This document shows positions 1 to 5,374 of a stretch of 5,374 nucleotides of DNA, in pieces. How positions within the stretch are numbered: the first letter of the stretch is position 1; each line of letters opens with the position of its first letter. Below the pieces are notes generated by a model. The model saw only the letters and a program-made list of their open reading frames with translations, was not told the origin of the DNA and did not search any database. The translations under genes were made by a program, and so were the position numbers. Origin of the DNA: an uncultured Synergistales bacterium (GTDB lineage: Bacteria; Synergistota; Synergistia; Synergistales; Aminobacteriaceae); NCBI GenBank assembly GCA_905234205.1, contig CAJOGG010000152.1, positions 1 through 5,374 of the forward strand, read 5' to 3'.

Positions 1-822
1 GATATAAGCGCTCTGGCAAAAGCAAAGGTAACCAAGACCTTCAAGATCAATGTTACCGACGAGAGCTGCACTGGCGACACGCAGATTACTTGGGCAATCA
101 AGACTGCTCCTAAGAGATCTACAGCCAAGATTAAAGCTGATAACAGCACTGGTAAGAAAGCAACGTTGACGATCACGGTACCGAAGGGCTTAACCAACAC
201 GGGCGACGCTGATATTGATGAAACAATTGGAATCGTGGCTACTAACAAGAGAACAAAAGAGGCCAGCGACGAAAAGAAATTCACTTTCAGCATTTCACCT
301 GTAACGACGGCTCTTCCTGAAGAGACTGTGGCAGTTGTCAAGGACTACGAAGGCACAACAGCGGTTGCTCTTCCTGAGACGTCAAAGAGGAAGTCATCTG
401 GTGAAGGTGACGTTAAACTTGGAACGACCAGAACAGTTGCAGGCTTGACAGCGGGCGAGAACACGATCGTTCACGAGGAAGGCTACATTGTCGCAGCAGT
501 GTTGCCGGAGGTTACAGTAACGGAAGACGGCCAGTATGATTTGAACGTTGAACTTGCTGAAACGGTTGCAGAGGGCGCAGAGCTTAAATACTTTGCATTC
601 CCACGTAACGCCGAAGCGAGCGATGATGATGAAATCGTTGACTTCTACGACGAAGAGGGCGCGGAGATTGAGGCAGTACCAGCAAGCCACACGATCACAG
701 TAGCTCCTTGGTTCAACGCCGACGTAACCTATGCACCAGTTATCGCAGTGAAAGCTGACACTGACGCGGAAGGCGCGAAGACCGTTGAGGAAATCGAGGA
801 AGAAGTAGCCGACGCTGAGTAA
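1..822 (+). CDS. C-terminal part of a probable surface or exported beta-rich protein (5' end outside window)
   Basis: The reading frame is open from the first base to a TAA at 820-822, giving 273 visible residues; the true start is upstream. An in-frame TTG at 166 is not taken as the start because the frame stays open before it and no ribosome binding site precedes it. Visible residues 1 to about 100 are rich in Thr, Val, Ile and Lys in alternating strand-like patterns (TWAIKT, ATLTITVPKG, KKFTFSISPV), suggesting an Ig-like or similar beta-sandwich. A linker follows, then a second region (about 140-252) with GYIVAAVLPEV (161-171), a very acidic DDDEIVDFYDEEGAEI (208-223) and APWFNADVTYAPVIAVKA (235-252). 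The last 20 residues are mostly Glu, Asp and Ala. The second region resembles, from memory, a domain common in Synergistota surface proteins, where a sorting tail may follow; no such tail is present here. Only one Cys (23) is visible, and there is no membrane segment. GC content in sampled rows is higher than in the genes downstream. The function is unknown; a surface location is inference. Confidence 0.8.
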   Translation, partial: DISALAKAKVTKTFKINVTDESCTGDTQITWAIKTAPKRSTAKIKADNSTGKKATLTITVPKGLTNTGDADIDETIGIVATNKRTKEASDEKKFTFSISPVTTALPEETVAVVKDYEGTTAVALPETSKRKSSGEGDVKLGTTRTVAGLTAGENTIVHEEGYIVAAVLPEVTVTEDGQYDLNVELAETVAEGAELKYFAFPRNAEASDDDEIVDFYDEEGAEIEAVPASHTITVAPWFNADVTYAPVIAVKADTDAEGAKTVEEIEEEVADAE

Positions 823-864
823 TTCACAAAGCTTATAGCTACGAGTTATTGAACAAGGGAACAC

Positions 865-900
865 AAAGCACTCTGTCTAACAAGGCAGGGTGTTTTTCTT
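865..900 (+). terminator. Rho-independent terminator after the first gene
   Basis: Bases 868-877 pair with 884-893 as a 10-bp stem that includes three G-U pairs, around a 6-base loop (TAACAA, 878-883). Three A bases before the stem can extend it by pairing with the first bases after it. A T-rich tract (TTTTT at 893-897, then CTT) follows directly. This is the standard intrinsic terminator layout for transcripts coming from the left, and it lies about 45 bases after the stop codon. The opposite strand lacks a comparable T tract, so I call it one-directional. Confidence 0.88.
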
Positions 901-901
901 A

Positions 902-910
902 TGCTAGAAT
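902..910 (+). promoter_or_regulatory. Extended -10 promoter for uvrB
   Basis: TGC followed by TAGAAT (905-910) fits an extended -10 element (TGnTATAAT type) with one mismatch in the hexamer. No good -35 hexamer sits 16-18 bases upstream, where the terminator stem lies, which is acceptable for extended -10 promoters. Transcription would start near 917, leaving a leader of roughly 25 bases. An 8-bp palindrome (AATCGATT, 908-915) overlaps the downstream edge; no operator function is established. No LexA-type box (GAAC-N4-GTTC or CTGT-N8-ACAG) was seen, so SOS control is not supported by this sequence. Confidence 0.5.
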
Positions 911-943
911 CGATTATCATGAATCTTAAGGAGAAATTATTCC

Positions 944-2893
944 ATGACTACCCCAAAAAATTTTGTGCTACATTCACATTGGCCACCGTCTGGAGATCAA
1001 CCTGAAGCTATTGACGCGTTAATCAAGAGCATAAATTCCGGCAACAGATTTCAAACTTTAATGGGCGTTACAGGAAGCGGAAAAACTTTCACCGTTGCAA
1101 ACGTCATTGCCAACCATAACAAAACTTTAGCGGCTCAACTTTATAGCGAGTTCAAAAACTTTTTCCCGGAGAATGCCGTTAGATATTTCGTGAGCTATTA
1201 CGATTATTATCAGCCTGAAGCTTATATCCCGTCTAGTGATACTTACATTGAGAAGGACGCATCTATTAACGATAGAATCGAACGTTTACGACTTGCCGCT
1301 ACAAAAGCATTAATTGAACGCCGGGACGTTATAGTGATCGCTAGCGTGTCTTGTATCTATGGACTTGGCCTCAAAGAAACTTACGAGGAGGCTATAATTT
1401 CTTTCAAGGTCAACGAACGAATCGATCAGCGCGATTTTTTGACGAGGCTTGTAGGAAATTATTACGAACGTGGTGATTATGTTGAGCCAGGAAAATTTCG
1501 CGTCAGGGGCGACACCGTGGAGATATTTCCAGCGTATGAGGAAAATTCTTGCGTGCGTATTACATTTTTTGATGACGAGATCGAACGCATTGACATAACA
1601 GAGCCTTTAACGGGTCATGTAATCGAAACTGTAAACGAGGCTTCAATCTTTCCAGCACAGCATTATGTTACACAAACCGACGCTATAGAACGTTCAACGC
1701 CTTTAATCTTGCAAGAGTTGGCCAAGATCGAGAAAGATTTTACCGACAAGGGCAAATTAATCGAGGCACAACGAATTAAATCACGCACTCACTACGATTT
1801 AGAAATGTTACAAGAGACGGGATATTGTTCAGGCATTGAGAATTACTCTGTGTATCTTGACGGAAGGCAACACGGAGAACCGCCGGGAACGTTGATTGAT
1901 TTCTTTCCTGAAGATTATATCTGCATAGTTGACGAGTCGCACATAACTTTACCTCAAGTACGGGGAATGTATAACGGTGATAGAGCGCGCAAAAAATCTT
2001 TAGTGGAAAATGGGTTCAGGCTCCCTTCATGTTTGGATAACAGGCCGTTAGAGTGGCACGAGTTCGAAGCTAGAATGAGGCAGGCAATTTTTGTATCAGC
2101 AACTCCCGGAGATTATGAGCTTAAAGCGTCGCAGCTAGTAGCGGAACAAATTATCAGGCCCACAGGCATTCCAGATCCAGAAGTCGAAATAGCCCCAGCA
2201 AGAACACAAATTGATAACTTGGTTGATAGATTGCGCGAGATTGTGAACATGAATCAGCGAGCATTAGTCTTGACTCTCACGAAACGTTCATCAGAGGACT
2301 TGGCCGACTATCTTAAGGAGTTGAAATTCAGAGTCAAGTATATTCATTCTGAGCTTAACACTTTTGAACGCGCTGAATTAATTCGTGATTTACGCTCTGG
2401 GAAAATTCATGTGCTTGTCGGGATAAATCTTTTGCGTGAGGGAATGGACTTGCCCGAAGTTACATTGGTTGCGATCCTTGACGCTGATAGAGAGGGCTAT
2501 TTACGTTCATATAGAAGCCTTATACAAATTATGGGACGCGCCGCAAGAAACGTTGACAGCAAAATTTTACTCTACGCCGATGAAATAACCGACAGCATAC
2601 GAATAGCAGTTGACGAGACAAAACGACGACGAGAGAAGCAAATCGCTTTCAACAAAGCCCATGACATCACGCCCGTAAGCATTACTAAAGACGTATCGGA
2701 CTTATTGCCGCCAGAATTATCCGCAGCATTCGATAAGGATAAAGACAACAAAGACTCTTCGCCGCGCAACAAGAAATTAATCAAGAACATGAGTGTATCA
2801 GAACTTGAGCGCTTAATGTGGGAGGCAGTTGAGAAACTTGACTTTGAACGAGCCGCAATGATTCGTGACACAATTTCAAACATGAAAAAGTGA
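944..2893 (+). CDS. uvrB: UvrABC system protein B (excinuclease ABC subunit UvrB)
   Basis: UvrB is the damage-verifying ATPase of nucleotide excision repair: UvrA loads it on damaged DNA, it opens the helix, then recruits UvrC for incision. The 649 residues are near the family's usual length (E. coli 673). Walker A GVTGSGKT is at 41-48. The DNA-clamping beta-hairpin region, rich in Tyr (SYYDYYQPEAY), is at 84-94. The domain 2 signature FRVRGD is at 185-190, and CSGIENYS at 295-302. Walker B is DESH at 330-333, with SATP at 385-388. Helicase motif V is GINLLREGMD at 493-502, and motif VI QIMGRAARN at 528-536 holds the expected arginine fingers. A charged linker (about 598-610) leads to a C-terminal UVR domain (about 617-649, ending ERAAMIRDTI), which binds UvrC. 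The ATG is preceded by AAGGAGA at 928-934, nine bases away. Small departures from the common consensus are HSELNTFER for HSDIDTLER and RSYRSLIQ for RSERSLIQ. The gene stands alone here without uvrA or uvrC. It acts in the cytoplasm on the chromosome. Confidence 0.98.
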   Translation: MTTPKNFVLHSHWPPSGDQPEAIDALIKSINSGNRFQTLMGVTGSGKTFTVANVIANHNKTLAAQLYSEFKNFFPENAVRYFVSYYDYYQPEAYIPSSDTYIEKDASINDRIERLRLAATKALIERRDVIVIASVSCIYGLGLKETYEEAIISFKVNERIDQRDFLTRLVGNYYERGDYVEPGKFRVRGDTVEIFPAYEENSCVRITFFDDEIERIDITEPLTGHVIETVNEASIFPAQHYVTQTDAIERSTPLILQELAKIEKDFTDKGKLIEAQRIKSRTHYDLEMLQETGYCSGIENYSVYLDGRQHGEPPGTLIDFFPEDYICIVDESHITLPQVRGMYNGDRARKKSLVENGFRLPSCLDNRPLEWHEFEARMRQAIFVSATPGDYELKASQLVAEQIIRPTGIPDPEVEIAPARTQIDNLVDRLREIVNMNQRALVLTLTKRSSEDLADYLKELKFRVKYIHSELNTFERAELIRDLRSGKIHVLVGINLLREGMDLPEVTLVAILDADREGYLRSYRSLIQIMGRAARNVDSKILLYADEITDSIRIAVDETKRRREKQIAFNKAHDITPVSITKDVSDLLPPELSAAFDKDKDNKDSSPRNKKLIKNMSVSELERLMWEAVEKLDFERAAMIRDTISNMKK

Positions 2894-2921
2894 AAATTAC
2901 TGTATTGTCTACTTGACTTTT

Positions 2922-2930
2922 TGATAAAAT
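2922..2930 (+). promoter_or_regulatory. Candidate extended -10 promoter for the solute-binding-protein operon
   Basis: TGA followed by TAAAAT (2925-2930) matches an extended -10 element. It lies about 57 bases before the first start codon of the array, in the only sizeable gap between uvrB and the array. A TTGTCT at 2905-2910 is a possible but closely spaced -35 (14-base spacer). The better-looking TTGACT at 2913-2918 is only six bases from this -10, so it cannot pair with it. I see no hairpin terminator after uvrB, so read-through from uvrB remains possible. Confidence 0.45.
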
Positions 2931-2969
2931 ATTTCAAATCTTAAATCACTGCTGAATTTATTGACATAT

Positions 2970-2977
2970 GGAGGGGG
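2970..2977 (+). promoter_or_regulatory. Strong Shine-Dalgarno for the first solute-binding protein
   Basis: GGAGGGGG lies nine bases before the ATG at 2987 and fixes that start. It rules out the out-of-frame ATG at 2968, which overlaps it and has no ribosome binding site of its own. Confidence 0.8.
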
Positions 2978-2986
2978 ATTGGCGTA

Positions 2987-3811
2987 ATGAAAAAATTGAT
3001 CGTCATTATTCTTGTAGCTTGTGCCGCATTTTATTACTACCTTGAACATGATAGACCGGAGTTTAAGCGCGTTATTCGTGTCGGTGTTGAATGTGCGTAT
3101 GCTCCTAACAATTGGGAAGAAGGCAAACCTAGCAAATCTAATCTCCCTCTGATGAACAATCCTGGGTTTTATGCTGAAGGTTATGATATTCAGATAGCTA
3201 AAGCTGTAGCCGATGCTCTTGAGGCAAAACTTGAGGTCAAAAAAGTTGAATGGGAAGATCTGTTGGACGCTCTGGAACGAAATGAAATAGACGTTATATT
3301 TTCGGGAATGCTTGACACTGATGAACGCAAACAGAGAATCTCATTTACAGTTCCTTACGAGGCAATGAAGACCGAATACGTTGTCGTCGTGAATAACAAA
3401 AGCGCTTATGCTGAGGCAAAAACTTTTGAGGACCTAAAAGGAGCTAGGCTGCTTGCCCAGAAGGATACTTATCTGAATGCGGCTATAGATCAAATTCCTG
3501 GCGTTGTTCATATGGCTCCAGTTGCTACAGTAGCAATGATGCTTGATCACTTGATTAACTTTAGAGTTGATGGCATAGTCATTAATCTTGATACCGGCCA
3601 ATCCTACGAACGAACTTATAAGAATTTGACGCTTATACGTTTTCCAGAGGGCGAAGGCTTCAAACTCGGTTTCAATGGAATCTGTGCGGGAGTCAGAAAG
3701 GACGACGAAAAGTTTTTAGCTGAACTCAACGCCGCCATCAAATCAATAACGACCAGGGAGAGAAAAAGGATCATGGACAGAGCTATAGCTAGAGTTTGGG
3801 AGACACTATAA
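2987..3811 (+). CDS. Membrane-anchored SBP_bac_3 family solute-binding protein, copy 1 of 3
   Basis: This 274-residue protein belongs to the type of periplasmic binding protein that delivers polar amino acids to ABC importers. Residues 4-19 form a short hydrophobic segment after MKK, ending in FYYYL. This suggests a signal anchor that leaves the rest outside the inner membrane. Cys12 sits in LVAC, which looks like a lipobox, but the region before it is too short and the Cys is absent from copy 2, so lipid attachment is doubtful. The binding domain starts at RVGVEC (31-36). Hand-aligned to HisJ/LAO, expected pocket residues are Y38 (Y14), E35 (D11 in LAO), S106-G107-M108 (S69-S70-L71), R114 (R77, alpha-carboxylate clamp), D160-T161 (G119-T120) and N200 (D161, alpha-amino contact). 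The D and N at the last two sites are departures. A loop at about 44-64 before GYD (65-67) is longer than in HisJ. C36 and C233 are conserved in all three copies. The gene has its own promoter candidate and probably heads an operon. The ligand is unknown; an amino acid or similar is inference. Confidence 0.92.
   Translation: MKKLIVIILVACAAFYYYLEHDRPEFKRVIRVGVECAYAPNNWEEGKPSKSNLPLMNNPGFYAEGYDIQIAKAVADALEAKLEVKKVEWEDLLDALERNEIDVIFSGMLDTDERKQRISFTVPYEAMKTEYVVVVNNKSAYAEAKTFEDLKGARLLAQKDTYLNAAIDQIPGVVHMAPVATVAMMLDHLINFRVDGIVINLDTGQSYERTYKNLTLIRFPEGEGFKLGFNGICAGVRKDDEKFLAELNAAIKSITTRERKRIMDRAIARVWETL
3798..3803 (+). promoter_or_regulatory. Shine-Dalgarno of copy 2, encoded inside the end of copy 1
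   Basis: GGGAGA lies nine bases before the ATG at 3813 and within the copy 1 codons TGG GAG ACA (Trp-Glu-Thr). Because the intergenic gap is a single base, translation of copy 2 must rely on this coding-region site, on translational coupling, or on both. Confidence 0.65.
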
Positions 3812-3812
3812 C

Positions 3813-4643
3813 ATGATTAAGAAATTTGTAACGGTCATAGTTGTTGTGATCGCAATTTTCTATTACTACCTTGTGCACGATATACCAGACAAGCAGCTGC
3901 GAGTTCTTCGTGTTGGGAGCGAATGTGATTATGTGCCTTACAGCTGGGTTACCTCCAAAGAACACGAATATAATTTCCCTCTCGCAAATTCTCCTGGCTC
4001 ATATGTTGATGGCTATGATATTCAAATTGCGAAGATCGTAGCTGATTATATGAACGTGAAGCTTGAATTTAGGAAGATTGCCTGGGAAAATTTATTTGAC
4101 GCATTGAACCGCAAAGAGATAGACGTAATATTCTCAGGAATGCTTGACACTGATGAACGCAGAAAACTTGTCGATTTTTCCAAAACATACGAACTCAACA
4201 GATCTGAATACGCAATACTCGTCAACATAGGGAGTGCCTTTACAGGTGCACGCAGTCTGGAAGATTTTTCGGGCGCACGAATATTAGGACAGAAGGAAAC
4301 TTATTTTGATACCGTAATAGATCAGATACCCGGAGTTGTTCACATGCCTCCAGTCAATTCGATCTCGGCTATGATGGAAAATGTGGTGAATTTCAATGTA
4401 GACGGCATTATAATTGATGCAGATATGGGTAGTTCATACGAGAGAATATACACAAATCTAAAGCTCATAAAGTTTCCAGAGGGCAAAGGTTTCAAGCTGG
4501 GCTTCACTGGAGTCTGTGCCGGCGTAAGAAAAGGGGATAAAGACCTCCTTGACAACATCAACAAAGCAATAGCTAATTTATCTGTAAGAGAACGTAAGAG
4601 AATTATGGATAGAGTCGTATCAAGAATGTGGGAGAATATATAA
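3813..4643 (+). CDS. Membrane-anchored SBP_bac_3 family solute-binding protein, copy 2 of 3
   Basis: This is a 276-residue paralog of copy 1 (about 56% identical over 246 gapless positions by hand count). It begins one base after the copy 1 stop, so it is co-transcribed and probably translationally coupled. Residues 5-20 form the hydrophobic anchor, again ending in FYYYL but with no Cys, which argues against a lipoprotein for the set. The pocket differs from copy 1. The NNW motif becomes YSW (43-45), the position of HisJ G119 is E162 followed by T163, and the HisJ D161 position is Asp (D202), as in the classical family. R116 keeps the carboxylate-binding Arg. C38 and C235 match the Cys pair of the other copies. 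The C-terminal helix, RERKRIMDR then RMWENI, is nearly the same as in copy 1. A 25-base stretch at 4137-4161 is identical to 3305-3329 in copy 1, around the SGMLDTDER codons. The likely role is binding a related but distinct solute in the periplasm; the ligand is not known. Confidence 0.92.
   Translation: MIKKFVTVIVVVIAIFYYYLVHDIPDKQLRVLRVGSECDYVPYSWVTSKEHEYNFPLANSPGSYVDGYDIQIAKIVADYMNVKLEFRKIAWENLFDALNRKEIDVIFSGMLDTDERRKLVDFSKTYELNRSEYAILVNIGSAFTGARSLEDFSGARILGQKETYFDTVIDQIPGVVHMPPVNSISAMMENVVNFNVDGIIIDADMGSSYERIYTNLKLIKFPEGKGFKLGFTGVCAGVRKGDKDLLDNINKAIANLSVRERKRIMDRVVSRMWENI
4630..4634 (+). promoter_or_regulatory. Candidate Shine-Dalgarno of copy 3, encoded inside the end of copy 2
   Basis: GGGAG occurs in the copy 2 codons TGG GAG (Trp-Glu), the same place as in copy 1. 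The spacing to the ATG at 4648 is 13 bases, longer than usual, so initiation may be weaker or depend more on coupling to copy 2 translation. Confidence 0.45.
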
Positions 4644-4647
4644 CATC

Positions 4648-5374
4648 ATGAAAAAATTAGTGGCGTTCGTAGTAGTTATGTGTGCACTTTTCTATTATTA
4701 CCTCAATCACGATAAACCTGACAATAAACGAGTGCTTAGGGTCGGGATTGAATGTGATTACATTCCTAATAACTGGCAAGAAAGCAAACCAACAGCTACA
4801 AACTTACCTTTGGCTAATGAACCTGGTTACTACGCTGAAGGTTACGACATTCAAATAGCTAAGATAGTTGCAGAAGCTCTCGACGCGAATCTAGTTGCGT
4901 ATAAGATTCCGTGGGAAGAATTACTCAACGCTCTCAATCAAGGCCAGATTGACATGATATTCTCCGGAATGGTTGACAGTGAAGAGCACAAGAAAGAAGC
5001 CGCCTTCTCAAATTTATACGACGTAAAGAAGACAGAGTACGCAGTTTTAGTTCGTGGGGATAACAAGTATGCAAACGCTAGGACTCTTGTTGATCTCAAG
5101 GGGGCTACTATGCTTGGACAAAAGGGCACGAAACTTGATACAGTTATAGACCAGATTCTGAACGTGCATCACCTTCCACCTCTTGAAAATATTACCAGTA
5201 TGGTTGAAGCTTTGAAAGCTGGAAAAGTTGACGGCATTGTTATAAATGTCGATACAGGACAATCATACGAAAGATTAGATAGCAGTTTAGTGCTTATACG
5301 TTTTCCGGAACATTCAGGCTTTGAGCTTGGATTTAACGGTATATGCGCAGGCGTGAGAAAAGAGGACGTGAAAT
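4648..5374 (+). CDS. Membrane-anchored SBP_bac_3 family solute-binding protein, copy 3 of 3 (3' end outside window)
   Basis: The frame is open from an ATG four bases after the copy 2 stop to the window edge, giving 242 complete codons; about 32 residues are missing if it matches copy 1. Identity to copy 1 is about 58% over 214 gapless positions by hand count. Residues 4-19 are the hydrophobic anchor ending in FYYYL; Cys12 follows VVM, a poor lipobox. The domain starts at RVGIEC (31-36) and keeps the PNNW motif, the long loop, GYDIQIAK (65-72) and GICAGVRK (231-238). The striking change is in SGMVDSEEH: His114 (CAC) replaces the Arg (CGC in copies 1 and 2) that in HisJ-type proteins holds the ligand alpha-carboxylate. 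In contrast, copy 3 alone keeps the family-typical Gly-Thr (160-161), and position 200 is Asn as in copy 1. Altered ligand choice is the likely meaning. Loss of amino-acid binding is also possible, but the intact frame and conserved scaffold argue against decay. Confidence 0.88.
   Translation, partial: MKKLVAFVVVMCALFYYYLNHDKPDNKRVLRVGIECDYIPNNWQESKPTATNLPLANEPGYYAEGYDIQIAKIVAEALDANLVAYKIPWEELLNALNQGQIDMIFSGMVDSEEHKKEAAFSNLYDVKKTEYAVLVRGDNKYANARTLVDLKGATMLGQKGTKLDTVIDQILNVHHLPPLENITSMVEALKAGKVDGIVINVDTGQSYERLDSSLVLIRFPEHSGFELGFNGICAGVRKEDVK

Larger units (their letters stand above)
2987..5374 (+). repeat. Tandem array of three diverged solute-binding-protein genes
   Basis: Three head-to-tail paralogous genes, about 830 bases per unit, are packed with gaps of 1 and 4 bases. 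The junctions themselves are related: both read TGGGAGA, then TATAACAT across the stop codon (3807-3814 and 4639-4646), with the second start displaced by three bases. This fits unequal duplication of a whole gene together with its junction. Copies 1-2 and 1-3 are about equally distant, so the duplications are old. The array may continue beyond the window. Confidence 0.88.

Noticed and set aside
394..864. Open frame of 156 codons on the minus strand, opposite the first gene
   Set aside because: It is Cys-rich with no recognisable motif, lies wholly opposite a clearly coding frame and its terminator, and has no convincing ribosome binding site; it is a shadow of the + strand gene.
908..925. 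AATCGATT palindrome and the GATT/AATC inverted repeat downstream of the uvrB -10 as a repressor operator or SOS box
   Set aside because: The repeats are short and imperfect, do not match known LexA boxes, and are expected by chance in AT-rich DNA.
2572..2937. Open frame of 121 codons on the minus strand over the end of uvrB
   Set aside because: It runs opposite the conserved UvrB C-terminus including the UVR domain, is Ser-rich low-complexity, and shows no family resemblance.
2961..2966. Perfect TTGACA resembling a -35 element
   Set aside because: The matching -10 position would fall on the copy 1 start codon and place transcription inside the gene; no good -10 is there.
3011..3022. LVAC lipobox at residues 9-12 of copy 1
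   Set aside because: The segment before the Cys is very short for a type II signal peptide, and the Cys is missing in copy 2, so a lipoprotein call is not supported for the family.
2968..3045. Short out-of-frame ATG reading frame (25 codons) overlapping the start of copy 1, a possible leader peptide
   Set aside because: It has no Shine-Dalgarno of its own, and the ATG sits against the strong GGAGGGGG used by copy 1. Its codons from 2987 on simply read the copy 1 gene in another frame.
4938..5262. Two overlapping minus-strand open frames opposite copy 3
   Set aside because: They lie opposite a conserved SBP_bac_3 coding region, have no motif or ribosome binding site, and similar frames opposite copy 2 are also unconserved shadows.

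Overview
The window looks like a stretch of bacterial chromosome, probably from a diderm of the Synergistota. This placement rests on two recollections of family patterns, not on a search. The C-terminal part of the first protein resembles a domain I associate with Synergistota surface proteins (an acidic DDEI-DFYDEEGAEI stretch, then APWFN and TYAPVIAVKA). The solute-binding proteins have the VECxYxPNNW and GICAGVRK signatures I also associate with that group. Base composition is moderately AT-rich in uvrB and the binding-protein genes, and visibly more GC-rich in the first gene. All genes are on the + strand.

Layout: (1) bases 1-822 are the 3' part of a gene whose start lies outside the window; it is probably a surface or exported beta-rich protein with an acidic tail. 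(2) Bases 823-943 hold a good intrinsic terminator, followed at once by an extended -10 promoter and a strong ribosome binding site for the next gene. (3) Bases 944-2893 encode a complete UvrB, the DNA-damage-verification helicase of nucleotide excision repair, standing alone without uvrA or uvrC. (4) Bases 2894-2986 hold a second extended -10 promoter and a strong ribosome binding site, but no terminator that I can see. (5) From 2987 to the end of the window run three tandem paralogous genes for membrane-anchored SBP_bac_3 (amino-acid-type) solute-binding proteins. They are separated by only 1 and 4 bases, and the third is cut by the window edge.

The most interesting part is the tandem binding-protein array. 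By my gapless hand alignment the first and second copies match at about 139 of 246 positions, and the first and third at about 124 of 214, so the duplications are not recent. The scaffold, the FYYYL membrane-anchor motif and a Cys pair are conserved. Several positions that contact the ligand in the HisJ/LAO family differ between copies, including an Arg-to-His change in copy 3 at the residue that normally clamps the ligand alpha-carboxylate. The Trp-Glu codons (TGG GAG) near the end of copies 1 and 2 appear to double as the Shine-Dalgarno sequence of the following copy. No permease or ATPase gene is visible, so the transport partner, if there is one, lies downstream or elsewhere. I see no RNA genes, CRISPR arrays, insertion sequences or phage genes.
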